From the NCBI RefSeq assembly GCF_027409185.1, contig NC_084474.1, positions 26,999,382-27,063,381 of the forward strand: a stretch of DNA of 64,000 bases, read 5' to 3'. Position 1 is the first letter of the stretch. The number at the start of each line of letters is the position of its first letter. The translations under genes and the position numbers were made by a program. The notes under the pieces were generated by a model. The model was not told the DNA's origin. It saw only the letters and a program-made list of their open reading frames with translations, and made no database searches. The DNA is from Cynocephalus volans (lineage: Eukaryota; Chordata; Mammalia; Dermoptera; Cynocephalidae). Of the stretch, positions 31,314 through 42,009 are shown one piece after another.

Positions 31314-31411
31314 TTTTCTTTTTTGGCGGCTGGGTGGTACAGGGATCTGAACCCTTAACCTTGAGGTTACAAGGTGGCACTCTAACCAACTGAGCTAAAT
31401 GGCCAGCCCTG
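31314..31411 (-). mobile_element. CYN-like SINE, class M
   Basis: Antisense monomer ending GAGCTAAATGGCCAGCCC. Diverged GTAACTGGAC / GTAAATGGGA flanks suggest a TSD. Confidence 0.88.
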
Positions 31412-31419
31412 TAAATGGG

Positions 31420-32175
31420 ATTTTTTTTTTTGAAACTACCAAATTATTCAAAGCCTTCAGATAAAGCTTTTATGTGATTTCTTTCCAATTTGATATGTGT
31501 TATTCTTAAAGGAGATAAATTTGCTTTATCAAATCAGATCATGACATTTGCCAATTATAGTCAATCCTTATCTTATATTTCATCTTATAAAATGTTTAAT
31601 ATCTTCTATCTCCTATAAACCCAAAATAAAGTTACATGCTAGCTGCTAGATCTATTTGATTCGAGGAGAATATATCTTTATCTTTCACTAAGTGAATGGA
31701 AAAAGTTTAATAATGATTCATGTCAATAAGAGATGCATTTTCAGTAAGTTTACTTTTTATATTTAGTAACTACTTATCAAAATATGTAATAACTCAATGC
31801 AGAATAAATTTAACACAGCTGCCTCATGGTCATAGAAAATAAAACAAATTAAATTTTTTTTACAGAAAATTTATTTTCTTAAAATTTATTGCTTTACACA
31901 TTCTATTGTGAGAAAGATATGTTCTATATGAAAGAGATATTAATAAAATGCTTCAAGCATAAAAGTATAATAGAGTAATCGGTGTAGTTAGTGAAATGCA
32001 GTGGTCAAAGAGAAAAAGGAAAGATGGATAATGGTGGATATGAAATCATTAATATATTGAGATTCCAGTAGATACTTTTTGCAGAGTATAACCATTTCAT
32101 TTTTAAATGCCAATGTTTACAGTATGCCAGAAAAGTCATCCTTTGTGAATTTTTGAACTTACAATGAAAAAATGT
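31420..32175. other. AT-rich, nothing called
   Basis: About 750 bp of AT-rich sequence without a recognised repeat or exon. Confidence 0.35.
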
Positions 32176-32189
32176 AAGATGTCAACTTT

Positions 32190-32235
32190 ATTTATTGATT
32201 TATTTTGGCAGCAGGCCCATACAGGGATTGAACCC
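32190..32235 (-). mobile_element. CYN-like SINE stub with TSD
   Basis: T/A tail, TTTTGGCAGCAGGCCCATAC, GGGATTGAACCC only. TSD AAGATGTCAAYTTT at 32176-32189 and 32236-32249. Confidence 0.85.
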
Positions 32236-32249
32236 AAGATGTCAATTTT

Positions 32250-33055
32250 AAAATGTGGAGAGGGTGTCCATGGTTTTCCAAGATTATTTTAAGTACGTGA
32301 GCCAAACCATCTGAGGAGAGTCCTGGTAGGAATGTTAGGCCATCCCTTACAGGTGGGGAGCTCAGAGCTCAGCCCTCACCCTACAGGTCTCAAAGGCTGG
32401 CCTGGGAAATGGGGAAGCTGCTCAAGCACAGACAAGGGCCAGCCCAGCTCGGTGCACGATTTCTTTGGGATGAGCCCCTGAGGCCAGCATGCTGTACTAT
32501 CTGTGGACCCAATCAAGGCTGGACACAAGCAGCACCTAGGGAGCCAGCAGCCCCTTGACCAGAGCTGAAGTCACAGGGGTGATTGAAGCTCTGGTGAGGC
32601 ATATCAAGCCCAAGCTAGCATCAAATGATAATTTAAAATACAAGAAACAAATGAAAGCCGTGCTCTGCCTTTTCTTTTTAATGGAAAGTATAACAATGCC
32701 TGTTACGAAGGCATAACTGGTCGCATGAGCTCACGCAGGGGCCAGGCGTCTCCTGAAAGCTCCCAGTTGAACGGGGAAAGACAGATACTGCACCTCCCCC
32801 TACTCCTCTGGCTAGGATTCCTTCAAACGGATAAACTATCAATCCAGAGAATCCCCGACTCCTTCAAGAAAGACCTAGAGTCTCCCATTCGCTGGGCTAC
32901 GGCAAAATATTTTCTTTTGACTTTAGGACCGGATCTTGGGAATTAAATGAAACGGGCTTCGATTCTATCAGACGAACCTAGTCATTTCACCCATGCGTAC
33001 ACATATAGAATGCACTGGGTGCCTGCTGGGCGCCAGGTGGGGCAGGCACCCGCTT
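32250..33055. other. No feature recognised
   Basis: Moderate GC and unassigned. The frames have no recognisable domain. Confidence 0.35.
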
Positions 33056-33059
33056 TGCA

Positions 33060-33255
33060 AATGCTGACGTTCCCCTTGTGGCAGCCTCAATTTTCTCCTG
33101 CATCTCCCGAACCTCCCTGGCAATCTCAAGCTCTCTTCTGATTTCAACTATCACCTAGACGCTGATAGCTCCCAAATCCACATATCTAGCCTCAAGCTAG
33201 CCCCTGGTCCCCAGACTAGCCTACCAAAAGACCTGACGGCACTGCCCACTGCCGA
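33060..33255 (+). repeat. L2 fragment
   Basis: L2 3' region in sense: CTGATTTCAACTATCACC, GATAGCTCCCAAATCCACATA, TCTAGCCTC. Confidence 0.7.
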
Positions 33256-33259
33256 TGCG

Positions 33260-33745
33260 TCCTGATAACCATCTCTCCGCAAAGCCCATGCCAGTTACTC
33301 CTCCGCCTTCTCAGCATCTACCCGCCGCATGCTGCTAGGTGCCCCTCCGCACCCCCACCCTCAGCCCGCACTCCCCCCACCTTGCCCCCGCTTTCCAGGT
33401 AACAGCAGGCTGCGCGGTTTGCACGCACACATCCTGCAGATTCCTGCCTTCTCTGCATCTTCCTCACAGGGAGCAATACGAAAGGGGACGGGAGACCGGG
33501 AAGACTTCCCCGAGGAAGAGGCATTTACGTTGGCAACTAACATGAAATTCACCAGACAAAGAGCGTGGGAGAGAGAGAAAAGAGGAGATTGATTGTCCAG
33601 CCGAAGGAAAGGCACATGAAATGCCCGGGACGCCTGCACGGCGGGAAAGAAGACAGTCCGCCTCCGTTGGAAAGGCCGGCGGAGCGGATCAGGCGGGGCT
33701 CTGCATGCACGCGGAGAACGCATTTGGATTTTTCCTAAGAGCAAT
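33260..33745. other. GC-rich segment, nothing called
   Basis: Elevated CpG (GGCCGGCGGAGCGGATCAGG near 33674). Overlapping frames on both strands lack domains. It lies between two L2 fragments of opposite orientation. Confidence 0.4.
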
Positions 33746-33754
33746 GGAAGGCCG

Positions 33755-34300
33755 CTGAAAGGCGCCAAGCAGTAGTGGGGTGACACGATCAGGTTTGTGT
33801 TTAAGTGTCCGCTGCTGTGTGGAGAAGGGATCGGAGTCCAGCCAGAGCAGAGAGGAGGATGCCCCTCAGAAGCCACTCCAGCAGCAGGTGAATGAAGACA
33901 GTACCTTGTACTGTGTGTTGGCAGGACAGGTGCAGAGAAGCGGGCAAGTTCAAAGGGCGGGATGGTGTGCCCGGCCAGGAGAAGGAAGGAGTCAAGGATG
34001 AATCCTGCATTTCCGTCTTAGCATCCAGGTGTGTAGGTGCTGTGTCTTGAGATGGGGGCGACCATTTCTGTGGATGACTTTAGCTTTATGTGCTTGCATA
34101 ACATACAGATGGAAAGGGCTAGTAGGTAGTTTGGAATGGACGTTTAGATTTGGGAACCATCTGCATAAATGTGGTCTTCAAAGCCAAGGGAGATATCCAG
34201 ACAGAGTGAAGACCAGCTGAAGAGAGTCCAACCCAGAACCTTGGGGACCATTCAACATTTAAAACTGGCTACTGAGGACAGGAGGACCCCACAGAAGCCA
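33755..34300 (-). repeat. L2 fragment
   Basis: Antisense L2: GGGGTGACACGATCAGG, CTGCTGTGTGGAGAAGGG, GAGTCAAGGATGAATCCTGC, GGGAACCATCTGCATAAATG, CTTGGGGACCATTCAACATTT. Confidence 0.75.
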
Positions 34301-34544
34301 TCCTGTCAAGAAGTCAAGAGCAGAGAATGTTTCAAGAGGTGGGAGTGGGAGAGTAACTAACCCACCAGATAGACTGCAAGTAGCCATTTATATTATCACC
34401 AAAGTCGATTTATGACACTTTGGGATAAAGTTCTTTGTGTCTGCATATGTAGATTGAGGTGATTTACCCATTTCCAGGAAACTGTAAGGCCCCGAAATAA
34501 ATCCAAGCCCCATCATTCACATGACTGAAAAGCTGCAGCTTTAT

Positions 34545-34840
34545 TTATTTATTTTTTAACCCTTGACTTGGTGTTGTCAGCACCACGCTCTCCCAAGTGA
34601 GCTAACCGGCCATCCCTATATAGGGATCTGAACCCGTGGCCTTGGTTTTATCAGCACCACACTCTCCCAAGTGGCTAACAGGCCATCCCTATATAGGGAT
34701 CCGAACCCGTGGCCTTGGTGTTATCAGCACCACACTCTCCCAAGTGAGCTAACAGTCCATCCCTATATAGGGATCTGAACCCGTGGCCTTGGTGTTATCA
34801 GCACCACACTCTCCCGAGTGAGCCACGGGCAGGTTCCCAG
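34545..34840 (-). mobile_element. CYN-like SINE, four-unit multimer
   Basis: Four monomer units in one antisense element. On plus, three CCATCCCTATATAGGGATC-type junctions (about 34610, 34684 and 34757) separate them. The two middle units are near-duplicates (CCTTGGT(G/T)TTATCAGCACC). The 3' unit is D-type right (TTAACCCTTGACTTGGTG) and the 5' unit is D-type left (GAGTGAGCCACGGGC). It has no poly-T tract, only TTTATTTATTTATTTTTT. Confidence 0.92.
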
Positions 34841-35333
34841 GATTTCAGTTTTGCAAGGTGAAAAACGTTCTGGTGATGGATGATGGTGATGGCTGCACAA
34901 TGTGGATGTACTTAATGCCACTGAACTGTACCTTTAAAAATGTTTAGTTACCACAATTACAAACAATAATAAAAATGGTTTACATGGTAAATTTTATGTT
35001 ATGTATATTTTACAATTCTTTGATGAAGAAAAATAATTTTTAAGCATGCTTACAGATGTTTTGTTTAATAATGAAAAGAGTATAACTTTTGAAATAAAGT
35101 GTGGTTTACAAGTAAAAAAATGTGTGACGAAAGAAAGCAAGAGGGAAAGGAGAAATTACAACTTCCATCAAATACTAAATCAACCATCCTAGAGCAGAGA
35201 CACACAGGATTTGAGCTCAAGGTAGTGAGTGCTTCCCCAACTCTGCAACAAGGAAGTTCCTTTCAGGCACATGATCCAGGAAGGGAAGCAGAGTCTCCGT
35301 GGTTTTGTCCCCTGCCACATCTTGTGTTAAGGA
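34841..35333. other. No confident feature
   Basis: AT-rich. AACTGTACCTTTAAAAATG and similar sequence near 34925-35010 look like an old L1M tail, but this is not certain. Confidence 0.35.
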
Positions 35334-35783
35334 CTGTAGTGGGTTGAATTATGTCCCCTCAAAACTCACTGAGGCTTGAATTGTGACCCCCAAGTTTTAT
35401 GTATTGGAAGCTTGGCCCCCACTGTGACTGTTAAGAGTGTGGGAAATCCTATTGTGCTGATTGAAAGGTGGAGCCTTGAAGAGGTGATGATATTGTAGGA
35501 CAGTGCAGTAGTGAATGGATTAAAATTGGTGGTCAGAGGTGTGGTTCTGAGTGCTTTAAAAGGAGAGAGAGTCTATCTCTCTCTCTCTTGCTGTCTCTGC
35601 TCCACCACTTTTGCAATCTGATACCTTGCCTTCAGAGGTCACAACCAAAGAAAGCCTTCATCAGATGTGTTCCCTGGACTTTGGACCTCCTAGCCTCTGA
35701 AACTATTAAGCAATGAATTTTATTTTCTTTATAAATTACCCAGTTCCATGTATGTTGTTATAAGCAACAGAAAAGGACTGCTG
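35334..35783 (+). repeat. MaLR-type LTR
   Basis: Sense LTR with GGGTTGAATTATGTCCCC, a (TC)n stretch at 35574-35588, TAAATTACCCAGTTCCATG and GTTATAAGCAACAGAAAAGG. Edges are approximate. Confidence 0.8.
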
Positions 35784-35856
35784 TTTTTTTTTTTTTTCCT
35801 GGGTAGTGCAAACTGAGCTCTCTGTAACATTTTTGCTCACGTCACTATGATAATTT

Positions 35857-36215
35857 TTTTTTTTTTTTAATTTTTATTTATTTTTTTTTTAAAAGATGAC
35901 CGGTAAGGGGATCTTAACCCTTGACTTGGTGTTGTGAGCACCACGCTCAGCCAGTGAGCGAACCGGCCATCCGTATATGGGATCCGAACCCGGGGCCTTG
36001 GTGTTCTCAGCACCACACTCTCCCGAGTGAGCCACGGGCCGGCCCTTTTTTTTTTTTTTTAAAGATGACCAGTAAGGGGATCTCAACCCTTGGCTTGGTG
36101 TTGTCAGCAGTATGCTCAGCCAGTGAGCTAACCAGCCATCCGTATATAGGATCCAAACCTGTGGCCTTGGTGTTATCAGCACCGCACTCTCCCGAGTGAG
36201 CCACGGGCCGGCCCT
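35857..36215 (-). mobile_element. Two tandem CYN-like class D SINEs in one TSD
   Basis: Two complete antisense dimers head to tail (about 35881-36045 and 36046-36213), separated by a T-run. Only one TSD is visible around both: CTATGATAATTT (35845-35856) and CTATGATAAATTT (36216-36228). Confidence 0.9.
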
Positions 36216-36239
36216 CTATGATAAATTTTATCTTTGGTT

Positions 36240-36738
36240 CCTTAGGAAACTCAGTGATGGAGATGATATTATTTTCTAATCAGGTCTAGACAAATATCAG
36301 ACATCTACACCACCATTTATATATTTTCCCTCAGGACTTTGGGAACTCTTTCAACCTTTCCTATGTTTTGAGCCACTTAATAGGAATCATCTGCTCCTTA
36401 AAGTTTGCACAGATTCGACATCACCTGTAAAGGTGAAAGATATATATGATCTGAAGAGAAACCAGTGTATCTCAGTGTCATCTGTAAAACCACCGGGTCC
36501 TGGAACCCTTTTAGGAAAGAGATGTTAGGCAACATGTTCAATTCCTTCTAAGATTATTGACATATTCAACTTTTCAACCTCTTCTTAAAAAACTTTTTGG
36601 TAATTTATATATTCATAGGATATATTCAAAGAATATTTTTACATGCATCTGCATACATTTCCAGATTTATTAACATTATATTTTATATAATACTGTCATT
36701 TTTTCATATTTTCAACATTTGTGGTTATGTTACCTTTC
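36240..36738. other. No feature recognised
   Basis: AT-rich unassigned sequence. Confidence 0.35.
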
Positions 36739-36752
36739 TTACTCCTAATGCT

Positions 36753-36925
36753 TTTTTTTTTTTTTTTTTAAAAAGATGACCGGTAAGGGGATCTCAACCC
36801 TTGGCTTGGTGTTGTCAACACCACGCTCAGCCAGTGAGCCAACCGGCCATCCCTATATAGGATCTGAACTCTTGGCCTTGGTGTTATCAGCACCGCACTC
36901 TCCCGAGTGAGCCACGGGCCGGCCC
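36753..36925 (-). mobile_element. CYN-like SINE, class D
   Basis: Antisense dimer. The TSD TACTCCTAATGCT is at 36740-36752 and 36926-36938. Confidence 0.95.
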
Positions 36926-36956
36926 TACTCCTAATGCTATTATTGGTATTTTCTTT

Positions 36957-37062
36957 TTCTTTTTTTTAAATTTTTTTGTGTGTGTGTGTGGCTGGCCAGT
37001 AAGGGGATTGGAACCCTTAGCCTTTGTGTTATCAACACTGAACTCTAACAAACCGGCCAGCC
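36957..37062 (-). mobile_element. CYN-like SINE, class M
   Basis: T-rich tail with a GT run, GTGGCTGGCCAGTAAGGGG, ending AACAAACCGGCCAGCC. Confidence 0.88.
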
Positions 37063-37146
37063 TAAGATTGCTTTTTCTATTTTTATTTTTTAATTTTTAT
37101 TTGGTCAGACTTGTCTATTTGTGTTTTTTTCCAAATACCAGATCTT

Positions 37147-37438
37147 TTTTTATGTGGGCTTGATTTTTTAAATTTTTTATTAGCATATTCATTGATACAA
37201 ATCATTTTTATTCTTTATGCCCCTTATCCAATCTCTCCCTTTCCACTTCCCCCTCCTCTCCTCCCTTTTCCCCTTCTTCTAATAACCACAGGTTTGTTCT
37301 CTCTATCTGACTAACTGTTCCTCTGTTGGTTCGTTGCCTTGGCAAGACAAGTGAAGCAGTGGAAGTGGGGAAGGAACGAAGAAATCTGTAACTTGTTGTG
37401 ATCAATTAGCTGTAAACACCACTGCACTCACACTTGTC
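37147..37438 (-). mobile_element. Chimeric retrosequence: Y3 RNA fused to L1-like 3' end
   Basis: On minus the insert begins with a nearly complete Y3 RNA copy (37438-37344). It continues with no spacer into the 3' end of an L1-like element (37343-37157; AACAAACCTGTGGTTATTAG, GAGAGATTGGATAAGGGGC, GAATATGCTAATAAAAAA), and ends in A-rich sequence with a 12-nt non-A interruption (TCAAGCCCACAT). The target CCAAATA(A)CCAGATCTT flanks the whole unit (37131-37146 and 37439-37455, one indel). This is the structure known for template-switch chimeras made by L1 reverse transcriptase. Confidence 0.85.
37344..37438 (-). pseudogene. RNY3-like: Y3 RNA (RNY3) retropseudogene, part of chimera
   Basis: Matches the Ro60-associated Y3 RNA in order: GAGTGCAGTGGTGTTTACA, AATTGATCACAAC, GTTACAGATTTCTTCGTTCC, CACTGCTTCACTTG and a changed 3' end CTTGCC for CTAGCC. 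The 5' dozen bases are diverged. Internal changes and lack of the terminal T-run argue against function. Confidence 0.88.
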
Positions 37439-37455
37439 CCAAATAACCAGATCTT

Positions 37456-38478
37456 GATCTTATTTATATGTCAGCTTTTCTTTCATTTTCTTCTTTATTA
37501 ATTTCTACTTTCTCCCAATTTATAACTGCTTCATACTTTATAATCCCATTCAGCAGGTCACTCCAGTTAATTAATGTAAGTTTTACTAGTCTTAAGGATA
37601 CACCAAGAAGATGTATTATTTTTCAAATAGCTAAAATGAATGTTTGGTTACAACCGCTTTTATATTTTCTGGGCCATACTAGAATTATTATAGCCATGAT
37701 TTTATAGGGTTGTAGGCTTCAGGGCTTCAAATGGCCTCTTACCTATAAGTTAGAGTGGATATAAGTCATTTTTGAAGGGGAATCCTGGTCCTGTTAGCTG
37801 TTACTTCCTTACCCCAGCTCTGCAGAGCTGGGATGTCTCTCCGTGCAAGCAGTTGTGATTGTTAAATTCCTCAATTTTCACAAGTGCCGATAAATTTTGT
37901 CTTTGTTCAGAAGTCTATAAAAAGTTGGTTTCTTAATCTCTCTGGATTTGTTTGCCCATCTGCAAAATGGCACACAATTAATACAAAGTTTGAGCCAAGT
38001 GTATCTGGGGTCAAGAACACTGCTTTGATCTGCAAAGCTTCCACCTACAAAAGCCTTCCTCAATTTGACTCTAAATCACACATTTTAAATTTTCCAACTC
38101 AGGAGTGCAACTAATGACCCATTTACATGTACAGCATCTTAAAAGTAAAGAAATATTATCTGTCTAAATTTCAAGTAGAAAGAAGACAAAAACAACAAAC
38201 AAGAAAAAAAAAACAAAACGAAAAGAGAAACTGAAAAAAAAAAAGGAAAACAAAAATGGGAAGAAAAAATAAATTTTAAGTAGAAGCCAAATGCAACAGA
38301 GAGCTGGTAAAATTTAAAAAGTGTAGACTGCAGTTAACAAGTAGAAATTTATTAATGATCTCAAGAAAAGCAGATTCAGCACTATGCTGGAAACAGCCAA
38401 AAAGAAAAATTTGCAAGTATAATAAATGCTTTTATATAATAAGTGCTTTTATATCATATGGCATTATAACCTAACATG
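37456..38478. other. No confident feature
   Basis: Unassigned, with an A-rich low-complexity tract at about 38180-38275. Confidence 0.35.
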
Positions 38479-38482
38479 CATT

Positions 38483-38547
38483 ACTCAGAGTACAAGCTAA
38501 ACCCTTCCAGTGGCTTCCACAGTCCTACAACACTCTGTGCTCTGCAA
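38483..38547 (+). repeat. L2 fragment, duplicated copy 1
   Basis: ACTCAGAGTACAAGCTAAAC.. with CAGTGGCTTCCACAGTCC, an L2 region. The same region is repeated at 38947-39010. Confidence 0.7.
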
Positions 38548-38946
38548 ATATTAGTCTGCTTCTGTTGCTTATAACAAAATACATGAAACTGGGTATTTTT
38601 AAAAGAAAACGAGATTTGCTGCTTACAGTTTCAGAGGCCGGGAGTCCAATGTCTGGGGAACACATCCGGTGAAGGCTTTCTTTGTTGGTGACTTCAGTGA
38701 TGGCAGGGTATCACAATGCAAAATGGCAGAAGCAGAGAGAGACAGTTCCTTCAGCACTGTCCTTTTAAAGCCCTCAGAACCACGCCTCTGATCACCATTT
38801 TTAATCTATTCACTAGGGCATGGTCCTACAATCTAATCACCTCTTCAAGGCCCCACCTTTCAATTACCATAATAGGATTTCCCACCCTCAACATTTATAC
38901 TGAGGATTAAGCTTCAATGAGGTTGGGAGGGCGTCCAGTCTACAGC
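38548..38946 (-). repeat. MaLR (MST-like) LTR
   Basis: Antisense LTR TATTAGTCTGCTTCTGTTGC .. TTTCAATTACCATAATAGG .. GTCCAGTCTACAGCATCA. Same subfamily as the LTR split at 18242. Confidence 0.88.
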
Positions 38947-39245
38947 ATCAGAGTGAGAGCTAAACCCTTCCTATGGCTTCCATGGTCCTACAAGACTCTG
39001 CAACATCCTGCCTGCAACCCCCACACTTCTCCTATCCTACCGCTCCCCCTACTCTGCTCCAAGCAGTCGGCCCCCTTGTTGTTCTATCATGGACATATTT
39101 TTCCCTTACAACCTTTAACTGCCTGCTCCTTGGACTTCCTTTACTCCCTCAGCTTCTCAGTGAGGCCTGTTCTGACCTGTGCTGATGTGTTATCCTCAGA
39201 TTTGGGGTATCTCTCTTCTCTCCACATATGGACAAACTTCTCCTA
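38945..39245 (+). repeat. L2 3' region
   Basis: CAGAGTGAGAGCTAAACCC, CTCCAAGCAGTCGGCCCCCTT, CTCAGTGAGGCCTGTTCTGAC: the L2 ORF2-end and 3' UTR pattern in sense. Confidence 0.82.
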
Positions 39246-39458
39246 AATTATTCTGATGACTGAATGCCATTTGAAAAATGGTTGAAGGTGTAGTAAAGCT
39301 GGGGAGGCCAAGAAGAATTTCAGGAGAAACACAATATGGTCTTCAACACATAACAAATGGTTTTGCACTAGACATTTCACTCGTTGTGTGGCACCAACGG
39401 ATGGAAGCCACTGGGAGGTGTGTTCCAACTCAGTATGAAGAGAAATTTTCTAATAGTC

Positions 39459-40412
39459 TGTTCTAGTCCATTTATGTTGCTATAACAGAAATACCTGAGA
39501 CTGGGTAATTTATAAGGAAAAGAGGTTTATTTGGCTTATGATTCTGGGACAGCTGCATCTGGCACGGGCCTCAGGCTACTTCTACTCATGGTGGAAAGCA
39601 GCAGGCAGCTGGTGGGTACAAGCAGATCACATAGTGAGAGGAAGCAAGAGAGAGAGAGAGAAAGGAGGTGCGAGGGTCCTTTAAACAATCAGGTCTCACA
39701 GGAACTAATAGAGCGAGAACTCACTCACTACCCCTCCTCCTCCAGGGAGAGCATTGATCCATTCGTGAGGGATCCACCCCCATGACTCAATCAGTTTCCA
39801 GCACTGCCACTTTGGAGATCAAATTTCCACATGAGTTTTGAAGGGGACAACACCCAAACTCCATCAGTCCACCCCTGGTCCCCCAAAACTCGCATTCCTC
39901 TCACATACAAAATACAATCATTCTATCCCAACAGTCCCAAAAGTCTTAGCTTGTTCCATCACCAGCTTAAAAGTCCAAAGTCTCCTCTGAGACCAAAAGC
40001 AAAAGTCCTTCCTTCCCGCTGTGAACCTGTAAAAGTCAAAACCAAATTTATCTACTGCCAAAAGACAATGGTGGAACAGGCATTGGATATACATTCCCAT
40101 TCCAAAAGGGAGGAAAAGGCCAAAAGAAAGGAAAAAGAGGCCCCAAACAAGTCCGAAACCCAGCAGGGCAGACATTAAATCTCAAGGCTGGTGAATGAGG
40201 TACCTTGATTCCATGTTCCACTGCCTCTGCACACTGACGTGGGGGTTGGGTCCCCTCCTATGGCTCCACTCCTATGGCTTTCCTGGTCTCGGGCCACACT
40301 TCAGCTCTCCCAGGCTGGTGTTCCACTCTGGTAGCTCCACAGGTCTGGGGTCTCCATGGCTGTCCTGCTCTCACATGAGTTTTGGAGGGGACAATACACC
40401 CAAACTGCATCA
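39459..40412 (-). mobile_element. Internally deleted MaLR provirus with exact TSD
   Basis: A full antisense 3' LTR (39459-39866), an adjoining internal MaLR segment (39867-40369) and only the first about 43 bp of the 5' LTR (40370-40412). The 5-bp target TAGTC is exact at 39454-39458 and 40413-40417, so both outer ends are original. The internal part begins with a purine-rich tract (on minus GTTTTGGGGGACCAGGGG). No intact gene remains. Confidence 0.9.
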
Positions 40413-40419
40413 TAGTCTC

Positions 40420-40954
40420 AGTGTCATGAAGATAGAATAGGGTGCTGTAGGAGGTAGTGGTCAAGCTTCATCTGAGCGTCACTTTGACAAGGATGTTTAC
40501 GAGGGACTCAAGCAATGGCAGGTTTCCATTTTTTCAATGCAGGTGGAGCTTAAGGGAGGCAGTCTGCAGGTGGGGTACAATGAAAGATATGTCTTAAAGA
40601 TATGATAAAATGTACAAAGAATAAATATTTATTTGGGGTTGCTTGGGTGCATAAAACCATCATCCCTGAAAGGAGCACTTTTCAGGAGGAATTTCATTCA
40701 AATTTAATTGATTTATGTGGATGTCACAATTAAACATTCAAATAGAGTATGTATAGTTAAATGCCATTTGCATTCAAGTCCTGGAGTTGAACAAATCTAC
40801 AAATTATTATACAATGGGTTCCTAAGGAAGTATATTGAGGTCAAAGACAATCTAAGCTGCTCCTAGATTTAAGCACCTCTTGTGTCACTGGAATAGGCCT
40901 GTGACTTTTAATTCTCTTGTGCAATGACACAGTGACTTTTAGTTCTCTTCCACA
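40420..40954. other. No confident feature
   Basis: Unassigned. A short imperfect duplication, GTGACTTTTARTTCTCTT, occurs at 40901 and 40931. Confidence 0.4.
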
Positions 40955-41550
40955 ATTGGATGACACCCTGGCAGGGCTGTGAGGGAATGGGTACCCTCTT
41001 ACATTGTGGTGGGGGGGGGCTGTAAACTGGCACTTTGGACTGCAACTTGGCAATATCTGTCACTGTTACACATAAAAATAGTACTTAACCACACCTGGCA
41101 AGGCATCCAACTACACTTGCTTACATGCAAAAGGAGTATGGGCAAAAAGAAAAAAAAAAATGGCAAGACTGTTCAGCTATCCATTGCTACCTTAATTATA
41201 ATAACAAAGATCAGAAATAACAGTCCATCAATAGGAGATAAGCTAAATAAACTATGATATATCTACACAACAGACTACTATATATTCAAAGAAAGAATAA
41301 GAAACTTTAGGTTCTGATTTGAAAAGATTTTGAAGATATTTTGATAAATGAATAAAGTTCATATAGAAGAAAATGGGGAGGGAATAAGACATACATCTGT
41401 GCTTGCTTCATGTGCATGAAGAAACTCTGGAAGGGCATCTTAGAAAATAATAACAGTGGTTGCCATGGAAGACTCATGGGGAAGTGGGAAGACATTTCAC
41501 TGTATATTTTTTATTATGTATATTTTATTTTATTTTATTTCTTATTTTGT
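40955..41550 (+). repeat. Old L1 (L1M-like) 3' end
   Basis: Sense L1M sequence: CAACTTGGCAATATCTGTCA, CAGTCCATCAATAGGAGATAA, GAAACTCTGGAAGGGCATC, AATAACAGTGGTTGCCATGG, ATTTCACTGTATATTTTTT. Confidence 0.88.
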
Positions 41551-41602
41551 GGTTTGTCCAACATAAATGAATATATTTAATTTTATTTAAAATAAAAATA
41601 AA

Positions 41603-41757
41603 GCCCGGCCCATGGCTCACTCGGGAGAGTGTGGTGTTGATAACACCAAGGCCACGGGTTCGGATCCCATATAGGGATGGCCGGTTAGCTCACTGGTGAG
41701 CATCGTGCTGACAACACCAAGTCAAGGGTTAAGATCCCCTTACTGGTCATCTTTTTA
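41603..41757 (+). mobile_element. CYN-like SINE, class D
   Basis: Sense dimer GCCCGGCCCATGGCTCACTC to TTACTGGTCATCTTTTT. Confidence 0.94.
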
Positions 41758-41800
41758 AAAAATAAATAAATAAATAAATAAAATAAAAATAAAAATTACA

Positions 41801-41819
<19 letters not shown>

Positions 41820-41840
<21 letters not shown>

Positions 41841-41976
41841 TTTTTTGGTCTTTTTCGTGACTGGTACTCAGCCAGTGAGTGCACCGGCCATTCCTATACA
41901 GGATCTGAACCCGCGGCAGAAGCGTCGCCGCGCTCCCAGCGCCGCACTCTCCCAAGTGCGCCACGGGCTCAGCCCA
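41820..41976 (-). mobile_element. CYN-like SINE, class C2
   Basis: Antisense GC-rich SINE after an (AT)n stretch (41799-41822), ending GTGCGCCACGGGCTCAGCCC. Confidence 0.94.
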
Positions 41977-42009
41977 AAATAAAATATATTTTTAAAAATA
42001 AAAAATTAG

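Noticed and set aside
32250-33050. Possible processed pseudogene
   Set aside because: The sequence is moderately GC-rich, but no protein similarity, A tail or TSD could be recognised.
38916-39246. 109-residue plus-strand frame
   Set aside because: Lies on an L2 fragment and the edge of a MaLR LTR.
39531-40178. Frames over the MaLR provirus as viral genes
   Set aside because: They read antisense to the element or across LTR sequence. MaLR internal remnants here are non-coding.
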